NCBI GenBank assembly: GCA_022702545.1
Contig: JAHRBC010000003.1
Location: 558,001-622,000 of the forward strand
Reading direction: 5' to 3'
Length of the DNA: 64,000 nt
Origin: Phycomyces nitens
Taxonomy: Eukaryota > Mucoromycota > Mucoromycetes > Mucorales > Phycomycetaceae
This document shows, in pieces, positions 47,108 through 59,411 of the stretch. Below the pieces are notes generated by a model. It did no database searches, had not been told where the DNA came from, and worked only from the letters and a program-made list of their open reading frames with translations. Within the stretch, counting starts at the first letter, position 1, and the number at the start of each line of letters is the position of its first letter. Both the position numbers and the translations under genes were made by a program.

Positions 47108-48903
47108 TGTTTGATAGAATTGAAGATGAGAATATGATGGTTTGAAATCAATGGTTTCTGATGGTTTATATAGGTGTGTGTTTTTTTGATCTTCCACTTG
47201 TGGAACACACAAGACAGCTATGCAGAATAGATTGCTTTAATGGGGTCTATCGGGTGACCCAATGTGCCTGCCAGACACTATACTATCTTGGGCACCCACA
47301 ATCTTTTTTATCATCGTTCGATCAGCAATAAAAAACAGACAGACAGACAGACAGACAGACCGATACATTAAGGCAAACAATGACAGCCAGAGGATTCAAG
47401 CCATCTATCAAAACAAGCACAAAAAACAAAGCCTTGTTTCTTTTTTATCTTCAATTGTATTTGACAAAGGCAACAATGAAAAAAGTTGCATTCCATTGAA
47501 TTCAAGATACTTTGGGCCCAATTCGAGCCTCTTGGTTGGTTTGGATCACATATATTAAGTGATTTATAGTCAAAATCTGATGTTTATTTGACATGAAACA
47601 AAATGGCTGAATGTACGACAATTAACGCTTCTTTTAGTGGATAGAAATTACTAGAGAATTTTGTTTTTGTAGAAATAACAAAATAAATATGCAGTTTTGT
47701 GCAGCAATCTCAACCTACACAGACTATCTTATTATCACTATAAGTTGATATTGAGCATATATTGATTTTTCATGTCCAAGGCCCAGTAAGGTCCTTGGCT
47801 CTCCTGATAGTATTCTATGATCATCATGATTTCCTCGGCTACAAAGTATTCTAACGATGACGTACATTTTATTAACAATTGTTTATGTCATGATTGTATG
47901 CCAACTTGCTTGACCACCAAATGACTGTAGATGTAAGGAGAAGAGATACATATGCTCCATGACACAATTGTGTACTGAAGCTCATTGTGGCGAATATGTT
48001 ATATCATGATCAATAATAAAATGCCTTTCAAAATCAAGAGTGTAAGGATTATATGACCAACAGACAGGCTGTTTTGTGAGTGTTATTATGAGGTAGACAG
48101 TTGGTTTGGTCTCTATGATTATCCAACAGAGCAATAATTATGACAATAATTATGGCAACAATTATGGAAATAATGGCTGTATGGGTCTAGAAGAGTCGAA
48201 ATATTGTCATTTGGACTCTCGATCGCTTGTCCTTTCAGCTTGAGAAAGATAATTGAAACCTGAGATATGTATGTCCAAGTAAAGAACGACCCGGATTATT
48301 TTTTTCTTAATTTGATATTAGGTATGGTCTAGTCAGATCCACAGGGATACAATTGTTACAGAACCTTTTGCATGCAACCAACCAAGAAGAAAGTTGAGAT
48401 GGTGCTATCGTGTCAATGAAAAAGATTTACAGGCCAGATATCAAAACAAACAAGCCGACTTGATTCTTAATCATTTATGGTTACCATTAAAGCCAGTATT
48501 TAAAACTGCTTTCCAAAGAGCACGATCAAACTAAAAAAAGAGGCCTCTACACAAACCATAAGCTATCTTGTGTATATCTTAATTGGCAAGCATAACAATA
48601 GGCATTGACTATCATTCTAATGGCCAGTCTATAAAGTATATTTGAAAAAGAAAAGAAAAAAACAAGAGAGGAATGGTGTCAAACTCGCATTACAGCTTGA
48701 GAACATAAACATACTTTCCAGGGGGAAAATATTCAAAGACTATAAAGAAGAAGAAGAAAGTTGTAGCTCTTGTATGATAATATTGTGAATAAATTATGAT
48801 TAACCATCTTTCAACAAAAGAATAAAAAAAATATCCTATGAATGTATTGTATTTCAAAATGTGTGTAAATATATAAGCAGATCTGGGGCTGTGAGCATCT
48901 ATC
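47108..48903. other. Intergenic, AT-rich, no gene seen
   Basis: 1.8 kb without a supported gene. It contains a (CAGA)n microsatellite at 47335-47360 and an (AATTATGRCAA)-like repeated segment at about 48132-48172. Confidence 0.5.
47335..47360. repeat. (CAGA)n tetranucleotide repeat
   Basis: Six uninterrupted CAGA units, about 230 nt upstream of the small membrane-protein gene (which is on the minus strand). Confidence 0.85.
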
Positions 48904-51900
48904 TTATAGTCTGAGACGACTTGCCCACAGTTGTGCTGTTGATTTCACATTTTCAGAAATTGATTTTGCTTTTGATGGTGCTGGTTTTGGTGATAGCGAC
49001 ATTGATGATGATGATCTTTCTGACGCTGCCTTGCTTGAACCAGCACTGCTTTCATTTACATTTCCATTTGATTTGTTGTCGCCCGAATTATTATCAGAGT
49101 CATCGTTTATCAACGCAGCAATAAGCTACCAAATGAATGATAATTCTTTCATTGGTAAATTATCCACTTTATATAGACAGCATGGATCCACCCACCTCAT
49201 TTCTCTTGATGTTTTCATCATCAGAGTCCTCCAACATATACACATCTTCTTCTTCAGGATCTTCTTCGGGTGCTAGTTCGGATGCTGACCCAGGTATTTC
49301 TCCAGGCTCTGTTTCTGAATGTGTGTGGTCATCATCCTTTCTATTCTCTCCATCTTTATCGTCATCGTCATCGTCCTCGTCATTTTCATCTTCATCGTTT
49401 TCGCCATGCTCATCGTTTTCATCTTGTTCATCGTTTTCATCGTTTTCATCGCGTTCATCGTATTCTCCCTCTTCTTTTTCTCCCTTTTTGTCTTCCTCTT
49501 CCTCATCTATCTCTCCTTCCTCTCGATCCTCACTATCTGCAGCAGGTTTGCTCCCTGCGTCTGGTAATGATGGAGTTGGGTTTGATTTCTCATTGTCAAT
49601 GTCTAAAGTAAAAGGGGCCTTTGATGAATCAGCTTTGCCAGGTAACGACATGTCCTCAAAGTCCTCAAAAGGAGCATCTGATTTGGTAGAACTCGGTGAG
49701 CTTGGGACAGTCTCACTCGAGCGTGGATCGCTGAATGGTCGTGATTTTCGTGGTCTTCCACGACGGCTGTGTGTTGCAGGCACTGTGCTGGATTTGGGCG
49801 CTTTTGGTTTTGGAACTCTGGGTTCCTTTGGCATCTTCCGTTCCCTCGAAAACTTTTTATCCTTTGACTCACTCGGTTCTCCAAGATCGACAATCTCCTC
49901 TAGGCCCTTGTTTATAAAGGCAGAAGTAATAGGCCATCTGATGGGTCCAAGAGGCTCGCCAGTCAATTCATGACGGAAGATCATAAATGCCTCTTTAGCC
50001 CCAAGAGGATTTAAAGGATCAATGATATCCGTATTGGCCTGTTCCACCAATTTTAACCAAAATTCGCGTAGAGAACCTCGAACATCGTAGCCCATTTTCA
50101 TGCCAAAGTAATTGTCGCGTCTATCGACCCACTTGTTCCATTCGTCTAGACGCTCTTCTCGTGGCAGGGGACGGATCTTGACTCGTTGGTCGTGATCAAA
50201 GCACCGGACGATGCGTGTCCGTCTATAGGTTTTTCGACATAGCATATAACGGAAGCCGCAGGTAACATGAAACCGTGAATCGCATGAGGTTGCACTACAT
50301 TTCACACTCGCGCCATACTGTGCATACATTGGTTCTTCACACACACAACATCTCTAAAGAAGACCCACATGAAACCATGAGCACCTTGTGAAATAAAGCA
50401 ATAGACTTACGCCTTTCCAAACCGAGAGAGGAACACGGTTAAGTGTGATGTTTGAGATGTTTTGAGTGTTGCCTATATTTACTGCTGGGACCCAGACAGC
50501 ACAGGCAATGTGTGTCCATTCTACACCAAATAAAGGACGCTCCAGTTTACGGAATGCACCTCGAATGTCAGGGCAAAGAGCACAGGCCACTATGGTCTTT
50601 GGGTTCTCCTTGACAGCTTCACACCGATCACAGAACCAATCGTCCATTTTACCAGGACACTTGCTGAGACCATAGCACTCTCTATGGACAATGACTTCAC
50701 AATCAGGTCCATCACAGTACACAAATGGGTTCGTATCATCGCATTCGTCCTCAAAGCACACGCAGCAGACCTCAGGATCATTGAATTTCTAAATCCAAAC
50801 CTATCCATGAATACAAAAAAAAACAAACGATCGCTATACTTTCTTGGCCAGTATCAACTCACCCATTGCTTCAACCAACCCTTGACTTCCTTGATGCTTG
50901 TACTCTTTCCATCAAGCTCATTTTCAGAAGACGTTTCTTCATCTTGATCATTGGCACTCTCTTCACTTGGTGACTTTTCACGAGAAGACTCAAATGGAAT
51001 GTCTCTGGCAGACATTGATCTCAGAGAACGAGAGTCTTGTTCAGAGATCATACTGCTTTCTCGCGTCATGCTCTTTTTTTGATGCGACTCTACACTCACG
51101 GATCGAGTGACGCTGTTGTTGACAGAATCCAAATAAAATTCAACGCTGCGTCTATCAAAATGACTATGCTCTTCATCGTCCTCTTCATCATCATCATCTA
51201 CTCCTGCCTCTCCGTTGTCTTCTTCTTCTTCTTCTTCCTCATCAACATCATCATTATCATCGTTATCTTCCTCTTCCTCTTCCTCTTCGTCATCCAGATT
51301 GTGATCAGAATGATTAGTTTCAAGAGTACGAATTGGATCTTGAGCATTGTGGTCTTGGCTTTCTGAGCTATTGTAATTGTTGTCCATTTCATCCATTTCT
51401 TCATCCAGATATTGTACATCAATGGGCTCATAGGTCTCTGGCTGCTCAGTATCACTCTTGTAGGCCTCCTGGTAATCTTCTGAATGAGATCGCAGGGATG
51501 TCTGCACAGATTCCCGCGGTGAATACTGCGGACCATATTCTTCGCGTGTATCGCAGCTTAATCTATCATAGTTTTGGTTCTCTGGACTCTTCCCAAACAC
51601 CACTGTTGATTCATGTCGAATGACCTTGCGTTGAACTATATATATATACGTATATACATATACACATATACATATATACATATACATATATACATATATA
51701 TAAATGAGTATACATGTTTTTTTTCCTTGTCCCTAATGATAATTACATGGTGGTCCAAAAGCATCCGAGTCGCCCCATCGTGGTCGCTTGTTCTTGATCA
51801 ACTTTATTGGATAAGCATGACGGAAGTTGATGGGATCGTGAGGGTCATAATGATCCGCGCGTCTAGGAGCAGACCACCGGTCAGGCATTGAGGGATGTGT

Positions 51901-53181
51901 ATTGACATGAACATGAGTAGGTGCCTCACGGTAAAATGAATGCAGATTTGGTTGAGCCCCCAAGTGATTTTCACGAGGGCTTGGACGCAGTTGGTACCCG
52001 TTCAACTGTGGTTGAGGCATAAAGGAGGGCAAGGCTGAGAGATCGTCTGGTAATCTAATGGGATCTTCTCTGTGTCTTCTATCCGTAGCTTCACTGGAAT
52101 GCAGATAGTATGAGTCTGAAGGTGCCTTTCGCTTTTCCAAAGACGATCTATTGGGCCCAAACTCTTCTGTGGTTGACCTTCCGTTGGATGCGTAAAAGAC
52201 CCCAAGGCCGTTGGGATTGGACTCTACGGCATGTTTATCGAATGAACGGCTAGTTGAGCTGTGGGCTTCCATTCCACTGGTATTTGCCTCCTTTCTAAAT
52301 CCATCCAGGGTTCCTCCAAATGTACCTAGAGTATTTTGAGAGGGATGAGAAGCAATAGGTTGAATTGCTATCTTGCGCTGGGGGGTTCGAGTTCGAGTCT
52401 TGGTATGGTATGTGTTCTGTCCTAGAGGCTCTTTGGCGATTGGAGCGGATGACGATGATTGTGGGGGTTGAGAGTCATTCATTTCGTCTGTTGGAAATGT
52501 AGTTGTTGGAGTAGGTGAAGCTGGCATGGGAGGTGGGGTTCCAAGTGTGACAGTACTGGCACCTGGAGATTGCACTTCTTCAGAAGTAGTTGCCCGTGGT
52601 GATGGAGAAATGGGTTTTGGATCAAAAGAGCGTTGTGTTGCTGGTTCCTCTATTGTTTCACCAATTTTGTCTTGCAATATAGACCATTGATCGTCTTGTG
52701 GAGAATGAGTGCTGCGTCGATCAACAGGGCTCTGAGACGCGTTATCGCCATTGTTCTTTTGGGATGACTTTTCAAAGGTGGTGGGTGAGTTTGACTTTAA
52801 GGGATCTTTTGGGTTTGGAGACAGACTGTTGGATTGAGAATTTCTGCTGACACTCTTTGCAGAGTCTCCTGTGAACTGATTGGTATTTGGTAGGGTGTCT
52901 AGGTGATCTGATTCAGACACGAGCTCTGCAACAGGCGAGTCTCCAAGGTTTATTTGTGAAGAGAGAAACTGTTCGAAAACAGGTGAGGCCGTCTTTGTAA
53001 AGGATTCTTGCTTGACAGAGGTTGTTGGCGATGGTGTTCTGACAATCAGACGCAATCGTGGGGTAGATCTGCGTTCAGGCGTTTCTTCAATGATGAATGA
53101 ATCCTGATCCCGTATTGATGCCCCAGGGTCATTGGGTTGCTCTATTGGTAGAGTGTCAGAAGTGGAAGGCAATGGAGGCAT
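48904..53181 (-). CDS. PHD + extended-PHD chromatin protein (BRPF/Jade/AF10/Nto1-like)
   Basis: Exons 53181-51747, 51635-50863, 50788-50411, 50353-49196 and 49125-48904 give 1,321 residues in frame. The first ~750 residues are disordered (Ser/Pro/Thr, then an acidic Asp/Glu tract). A PHD finger follows (CCVCFEDECDDTNPFVYCDG, HRECYGLSKCPG, WFCDRCEA), then a C2HC knuckle (CALCPDIRGAFRKL), WTHIACAVWVPAV and a second zinc unit (CCVCEEPMYAQYG, FHVTCGFRYMLC). This PHD-knuckle-extended-PHD cassette reads histone H3 and is typical of BRPF/Jade/AF10 proteins and yeast Nto1, a NuA3 acetyltransferase subunit. Downstream are an RREERLDEWNKW-type helical region (seen as LPREERLDEWNKWVDRRDNY), an AT-hook-like RRGRPRKSR and a very acidic tail. 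It is unusually long for Nto1, and the exact orthologue is undecided. Confidence 0.85.
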
Positions 53182-53186
53182 CCCAA

Positions 53187-53228
53187 TTCAATTCAATTCA
53201 ATTCAGTTCAATTCAATTCAGTTCAATT
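53187..53228. repeat. (AATTC)n pentanucleotide repeat in the leader of the PHD gene
   Basis: About eight AATTC/AGTTC units directly upstream of the PHD gene ATG (which reads on the minus strand), followed by an ACTATT/AGTATT tract to about 53270. Confidence 0.8.
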
Positions 53229-53847
53229 ATATTACTATTACTATTAGTATTACTATTAGTATTAGTATTATTTTCTTTGTCAGAAAAAGAAAAAGAGAAA
53301 AAAGAAGAAGAAGAAGAGGGAAAGGGCACAAGGGTACAAGATAGTGCAAAAAGACGTCAAGAATAAAATTTTGAAAAATAAAAAAAAATAAAAAATATAT
53401 GCTTGTAAAAAAAATAAAATAAAATAAAAAAGTATGGGTATTTTATCACTTTAAAACGTATTTTGGACCTAGAGGGGATTTTGATGATCAAGAAACATGC
53501 AAGAAAACGAGTGCCAAGAGCATGTTTATGGCTGATAAACTAGAATTTTACATTTTATTAATATTATTATTATTATTATTGTAAAATATTAGTTTTATGG
53601 CTCTAAATACACTTTAAAGTCTCTGGTATTGATTATATAAGCATAAAGAGTCTATTGTTGATGAGAGTCTATTGTATCTCTTTGGTCTTGGCCTTGGCAT
53701 TGGAATTGGAATTGGTCGACCAGATTATGTCAAGTGAAGAGTGACGTATTCTGTGGTACTCCAGGAACGGACTTTTTCTTCTTGAGTTCTTTCAAATAAG
53801 GGTGCGCTTTCTTCTTTAGCCTATTCGTATATTCCTTATAATCTGCA
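53229..53847. other. Divergent promoter between PHD gene and VPS29
   Basis: No gene seen. It has a purine-rich (GAAAAAG) block at 53285-53330, A-rich runs, and an (ATT)n tract at 53558-53580. Confidence 0.5.
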
Positions 53848-54647
53848 ATGGTGGTAAGATGAACCGAGAAAACCAAGGTTATATAACAACAAAATCAGTT
53901 AGTACTTGTTATCGGAGACCTTCACATTCCTCATCGAGTCCATGACCTGCCTACAAAATTCAAAAAGCTATTGGTAACCAGAATTAAATTTGGAAACAGG
54001 ATAGAGACATTGATATCTTGATCCTTGCAAACAAAAACAAACAAAAAGGTACCAGGAAAGATACAGCAGATTATCTGTACCGGAAATATCTGCGACAAGG
54101 AGACCTTTGATTACCTGAGAACGATTGCTGGTGATATTATAGTAGTCAAGGGCGATTTTGATCAAGTAAGATTCATAAAGATATCAGAATTCATCTAAAA
54201 TCCAAATAGAATCCAGCATTTCCTCAGTCAAAGGTAGTAGTTCATGGAAATATGCGCGTAGGTGTTTTACATGGCCACCAAGTGATTCCATGGGGAGACA
54301 CAGAGTCATTGGCTATCACTGCACGACAGATGGAGGTAGACGTCCTTTTGACTGGTCACACACATCGATTCGAGGCATTTGAGATGAATGGAAAGTTCTT
54401 TATCAACCCTGGAAGTGCTACAGGCGCCTACTCTTCATGCCCAGAGACAGTGTAAGTAATAATAAAAAAAGGGTGGTTCAAGAGATTATTGGTTGACAGC
54501 TATTATAGTGACCCTGTGCCATCGTTTGTGTTGATGGATATCCAAGGCAGTACTGTAATCAGCTATGTCTACAGACTTATTGATGGAGAGGTTAATGTGG
54601 AAAAGTTGGAGTACAAGAAGCAGGCTGATCCTAGCAAACTTTTGTAA
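53848..54647 (+). CDS. VPS29: Vps29, retromer subunit
   Basis: Exons 53848-53853, 53899-53973, 54049-54165, 54210-54451 and 54509-54647 give 192 residues (human 182). It has the metallophosphoesterase fold of Vps29: [73 protein letters not shown] and [11 protein letters not shown], ending [17 protein letters not shown]. It scaffolds Vps35 in retromer for endosome-to-Golgi cargo recycling. The first coding exon is only six nucleotides (ATGGTG, donor GTAAGA). ATG alone with a donor at GTGGTAAG is the alternative; either way the next exon starts LVLVIGD as in the family. The gene is convergent with the kinase gene. Confidence 0.93.
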
Positions 54648-54775
54648 CATAAAATCAATACATAAAATACATAATATACAGTGGATTTGAATCTGATTTT
54701 TGTATTTATATTTATATGTATATAAAGGATTAATTTTGTCAATGGCAATATTAATATGTATATTGACAAAATAGT

Positions 54776-54862
54776 AGTAACAGTAATAGTAATAGTAATA
54801 TAATATTAATAATTGTAATAATAATAATTGTAATAATAATAATTGTAATAATAATAATAGAG
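54776..54862. repeat. (TAATAG)n and (AATAATTGTAAT)n repeats
   Basis: AT-rich tandem units about 130-215 nt past the VPS29 stop, in the convergent region before the kinase stop at 55013. No gene here. Confidence 0.7.
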
Positions 54863-55012
54863 AGAAAGGTAAATATATATATATACGCAAGTGTATATAA
54901 AGTGTAAAAAAAAATGATACAGTATAAAGAATGGATAATGCCTAAGTTTGTGCCATCTTGTAATAAAATGTGGCTAGTGATATAGAAAAAAAAATGATAA
55001 TATATATGTGAG

Positions 55013-55223
55013 TTACTCCTCTTCTTCCTCCTCCTCCTCCTCTTCTATAATCATTCGTGATCCAAGCCTTTGTCTTGAACTATCCAGGACAAATGTGCTT
55101 GGCCGTACACGAGGTACAAGTTCGAACCGTCTAGGCAGAGATTGTGGTGCAATTTTCTACAAATATATACTTTAGTACAATTGTTTCTTTTGGATTAAAC
55201 TTACCAGAGGGGTGGCTACGGGT

Positions 55224-55257
<34 letters not shown>

Positions 55258-58148
55258 ACATAGGCACAGGTACAGATACAGGTACAACTGGCACAGAAAC
55301 AGAAACGGGTATAATTACTGGCAAACTTGTAGGTCTAATTACAGGTGCTGCAACTGATGTGTGAACTGGTACCACATTTTCCCTTGTGCCATCACACTCT
55401 TTCCCAATTTCATCTAGTTCATTGATGGAAGATGCAGGAGAAGACACGGACGAATTGGCTTGATCTTCATGAGCACTCTCACTGTCTGTGCATGTAGTAG
55501 AAAGTGACTCAATGGAAGGCGAGCCAGTTGGCTTGAAAAGGTTGGACTCTACTAGACCATCCTTCCTAATTACATCCACAGTTGATCTTGGACAATTGTG
55601 CGAGCACAAGTCAATCTCTGTCACTGTTGCAGGCACGCCTGTCATGGAAATATAGGGAGGCGTCGTGACTATGGAGAACATATCGGTAGTCATCTTGGGG
55701 GTTGTAAGTACAGGGGGAGGTACGGCAATGCTGCTATGCAATGCTTTAGAGTGTCTAGAGATTGGTTTTGTGGCAGATTTACTGAATTCAAGACTACATG
55801 GCTCTCCAGAGGTATCACTATAGCAAAACCGATCCAATTCACTTGTTGGAGGGCTAGAGAGTTGCAACAAATGGCGACGATGTTTTTGGCTTCCATATCT
55901 ATGCCGGGACATGGATATGGCTAGGTCGTGTGTCCATGCCTGGGATGGTGCCTGCACTTGCGAACGCGCTTCAAGGAGAGAAAGCGTTCGATTGTTTTCC
56001 ACAGACAGGGGGGGTATTGTTGGTTCAGATACCTTTTTGTCAGAGAGAGGTTCTTGGTGTTTGTGGGTGCCAAACCATGATTTGACAGACGTCAGCCAGC
56101 CGGTCTTGTCGCGTGGGTTGTGCAAGCTAGGCGGACTCTGTTGAACAAGGGAGCCATCAGTCTTGGGGCAGGATCCCTTTTCGTTTTCTTGGGCGACCGC
56201 TTTATAGGAACTATTGTGGTGCAACCCTGGAGAGGGTCGTGCAGTGGGTTCGGAATAGGATGTATTCATAGCCCCGCTTTCAGGACGGGTCTGTCTGGGC
56301 CATGTGTCTTGCTGTTGGTCGAGAGGGGAAGCAGCCAGGCTATTTTTCTCGCCAAGTTTAGCTAGCAACATCTGCCACAACGTGCCTGGTGCATCACAGT
56401 GCTTCGACCGCATACGTCTCAGCGCAATCTCATCGAACCCGGCTGATCTGAGGGCAGTAAAGAGCTGTTGTTCGATGGGTGTCATGGCGTCTTGAGAGGC
56501 ATGTGAAGGAAGGGTCGGTAGAGATACTCTGTTAAACGTGCCACCATCTTTCTTGGTTGCAATAGGTGCCGAGTGCCGAGAAAAAACTCGATCATCAACA
56601 TGCATGGTGTGGAACAATGCACGCGCAGAGTGTATACGGGTTTCTTGCGTCAGATAGTTTGCATCGAGTGCATTAAGAGCGTCTTTACTCCATCGGTCGT
56701 CGTAGCTTGATGCGTCTGTGAGTGTGTCACATTTGGCGAGTCCAGATCGCTGGGGGTCGGAGAAGATGGAGTCCATATCAGAAGAAGAAGTATCCTGAGG
56801 AGAGAGTCGGTCAAAGTCGTCTTCATCGTCAAACGATTTGGCCAGCCAGGGATGAGCGAGAATGGTGTCTATTGAGATTCGATCGGAAGGCTTGAGTCTT
56901 AGCATGCGGTGGACGAGATCGGTGGTTTCTGAAAAATAAGTAATGTATAAAATAATGGTCCAGGCTGCTGCGATTCTTTATATTTACCTGCAGAAAAGTA
57001 AGTAGGTACACTGTAGTCCAGGCTAACAATCTTGCGTTCAATGATCATCTCATTGTCATTGTCATCGTCAAATGGCAGCTGGCCCGCAAGCAATGTGTAC
57101 AGAATGACGCCTAGCGACCATACATCTGTTTCTATAGACAATATTAAATCACCTGAATCAAGCCCTGGGTTGTGTACTTTACTTACCAGGACCACTGTAG
57201 GTTTGGCGCCGGATAACCTCTAAGGATTTAACGAGCAAGCCATGAAAAAGAAAAATAAGCGTACGATTTTTATAAAAGTTTCTATCTTCCTTTTTCTTTT
57301 CTTTTTTATGGTTACCTGGAGCAGAATAGGCTAGACTTCCACAAAATGTGCCCAGCATTTGGTTCTTTTCGGCCTGTCGTGCAAACCCAAAATCACAAAG
57401 CTTAGCATTGTATTCCGCATCCAGGAGAATGTTTTCGAGTTTCAGATCGCTAAAGAGATTGGTGTGGGTTATAATCACATTGTATCCTGGGGTAATTGGA
57501 ATCGTACCGATGGATTATGTTGTTTGAGTGGCAGAACAGGACGGCGTCGACTAGTTGGCGGAACCAACGCTGGGTCTGACGCTCCGAGCATCGTCCGCAC
57601 CGAGACAACATGTCAAACAATTCGCCATTTGGACAGTATTCGGATATGATGTGAATTGAAGATTCGGTTATCAGCACTTCGTAGAGCGAGACAATGTTGG
57701 GATGGTAGAGTAGCCGATGGTTGTGTATTTCGCGTGCCATCAATGGGGCGTGTTGCTTGCTAATCTTCTTTATGGCCACTCGCTGTCCGGTCAGTTGGTG
57801 GACGCCAAGTCTGACCTTTCCATAAGTGCCCTATTTTTTAATATTAACAATAAATTAAACATCCATGGCAACCAGGCACGGTTTCTATGGTGATTTGTGT
57901 GTTTATAATAGATGATATATATAAATGTATATATATATATATATATACATATATATTACCTCGCCGATGGATTCTCCGATGGAATAGCACCCGACCGATG
58001 TCATCTTTGGACTAGTGAGCTCTTTGAGCAGATCGGTATAGTCGGCAGCCAGCTAAGAAGCAATGGTTTAATTATCAAACACACAAGAAATCATTGTATG
58101 TACTTTGGCCTTTTGGTTGCGGATAGTTGAAGAGCGTTGAGATATCAT
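55013..58148 (-). CDS. Ser/Thr protein kinase, CAMK/SNF1-related type
   Basis: Several exons; start at 58148 (MISQRSSTIRNQKAK), stop at 55013-55015. The last intron is 55204-55157, after which the tail ends in a run of glutamates. The N-terminal kinase domain is complete: glycine loop IGESIGEGTYGKVRLG, VAIKKISKQ, catalytic loop IIHRDLKLENILLD, activation segment start CDFGFARQAEKNQ, GTFCGSLAYSAPE, VWSLGVILYTLLAGQLPF and LKPSDRISIDTILAHPWLA. Behind it are disordered regions and a short conserved-looking segment (LRSAGFDEIALRRMRSKHCD, then GTLWQMLLAKL) that I recall from fungal YPL150W-like kinases. It is followed by Ser/Pro-rich sequence and a (Pro-Val)n run. CAMK/SNF1-like is certain; the subfamily is a recollection and tentative. 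Confidence 0.85.
55221..55271. repeat. (GGCACA)n hexanucleotide repeat inside the kinase gene
   Basis: About eight copies of GGCACA/GGTACA on the plus strand encode a Pro-Val dipeptide run on the minus strand in the kinase tail. Being a multiple of three, its length can vary without changing frame. Confidence 0.85.
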
Positions 58149-59411
58149 TTGTGGTGCAGTAGAATAATATTGAATTGGAGGGTCGTCAATGAAGAAGGAA
58201 TGGAAAGGGTATTTTGTTGTGGTTGAGGGGGTGGCGTGAGTTGATGAGATGTCTGATTCTGATGACGTTCAAACGAAAGTGAGTGTCGGGTAATCCAGAA
58301 TTTATGGTGACATGGAAGAAAGGAGCATTGACGGACAAGGAAGGAATGAAGAAAAAGAAAAAGAAGAAGAAGAAGAAGAAGAAGAGAAATACAATAACAA
58401 TAATAATAATAATAATATAATTATTATTATTATTATTATTATGTCTAGTACTCAGCTACACACAAACATAAAGGTAAATTTTCAGTAACACCGATCAGCT
58501 TTACTAATATGCAATTATAATTATTATTATTATAATAATAATAATAGCAATATCTGTTTCAATTTCAACATGTATAATCCATATCTTTAAATCCTTTGCA
58601 AAGTCTGCCCTCTTCTGGTCTCCTTTATAGCCTGGTCTTGCAATTTAAATATGTTTTTTAGAGTCGTGTATTCAATCACATGGGTTACAAAGGGTATGTG
58701 GGTGACATTGAAGCACAGAATGACCTGGTTGAGAGATAAAATACCTGATTGAATTACATACAACACAAAATCTGCTTTTTGTTAATAGACACGTTCTTGC
58801 TCCTCAACCAACTTCAAACGTGGCTCTTTTTGTCTCGTAGCCTTTAGGAGACGCACACACAATAGAAACCAAATTTTCTCTCTCCTCCCCCTCCTCCTCC
58901 TTTTTTTTAAAGACAATATTCCCAATTATTCTTATTGAAATATCATTTCCAGCCCAACAGTGGTGACAATGCCTACATGAAAGACGATGCTGTATTTAGC
59001 GGAGATATAAAAAAAGCTTCTATTTTAGATAAAGGAGTTGGAGCCATGAGGTTAAAGAAATTCCAGTGAAGATCTTGACAAATATATACGTGAATTTTGA
59101 AAAAGGGGAAAGCACGAGATATTACCTACTGGTCTTTATGTGTTTAATCAGCTTAGCAGAGGTTGAACCAAGAAATTACATATATAAAAGTCATATGGAA
59201 TTCACAAAAAATCATGTTGGCCTAAATAGGAAATCGGATAGAGAAATAGAAAAAAGGATATATTTTTTCTAGTCTTCAAGACTTCTTCTTCTTCTTGGTT
59301 ACAAAAGCAAAAAAGAAAAAAGCAAAAGGCTTTTGGGTATTTAACCCCTTTTTTTCTTATTCATCTTTCTCTTGCGTCTTATACTCTCAAGCATACGTTA
59401 ACAATTACGCC
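58149..59411. other. Intergenic with microsatellites
   Basis: It has (AAG)n at 58362-58386, and (AAT)n directly followed by (ATT)n at 58396-58441, which is self-complementary and could form a hairpin. A second such AT hairpin lies at 58513-58546. Apart from the coding-like fragments at 58662-59069, no gene is seen. A 68-codon frame at 59066-59272 has no motif. Confidence 0.5.
58662..59069 (+). pseudogene. Two coding-like fragments, possible relic or unresolved small gene
   Basis: Fragment 1 (58662-58739) follows a TTTTTTAG acceptor-like site and reads SRVFNHMGYKGYVGDIEAQN, then DLVER and a stop. Fragment 2 (58953-59069) follows CATTTCCAG and reads PNSGDNAYMKDDAVFSGDIK, then KASILDKGVGAMRLKKFQ and a stop. 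A donor GTTGAG within fragment 1 (after NDL) would join the two in frame. No upstream start exon was found and I do not recognise the family. Confidence 0.25.

Noticed and set aside
47335..47360. CRISPR-like or satellite array
   Set aside because: It is a simple six-unit CAGA microsatellite with no spacers; CRISPR is not expected in a fungal nuclear genome.
49170..49973. 278-codon plus-strand Ser-rich ORF opposite the PHD gene
   Set aside because: It is the antisense shadow of the acidic/Ser-rich coding exon, made of complementary GAA/GAT codons.
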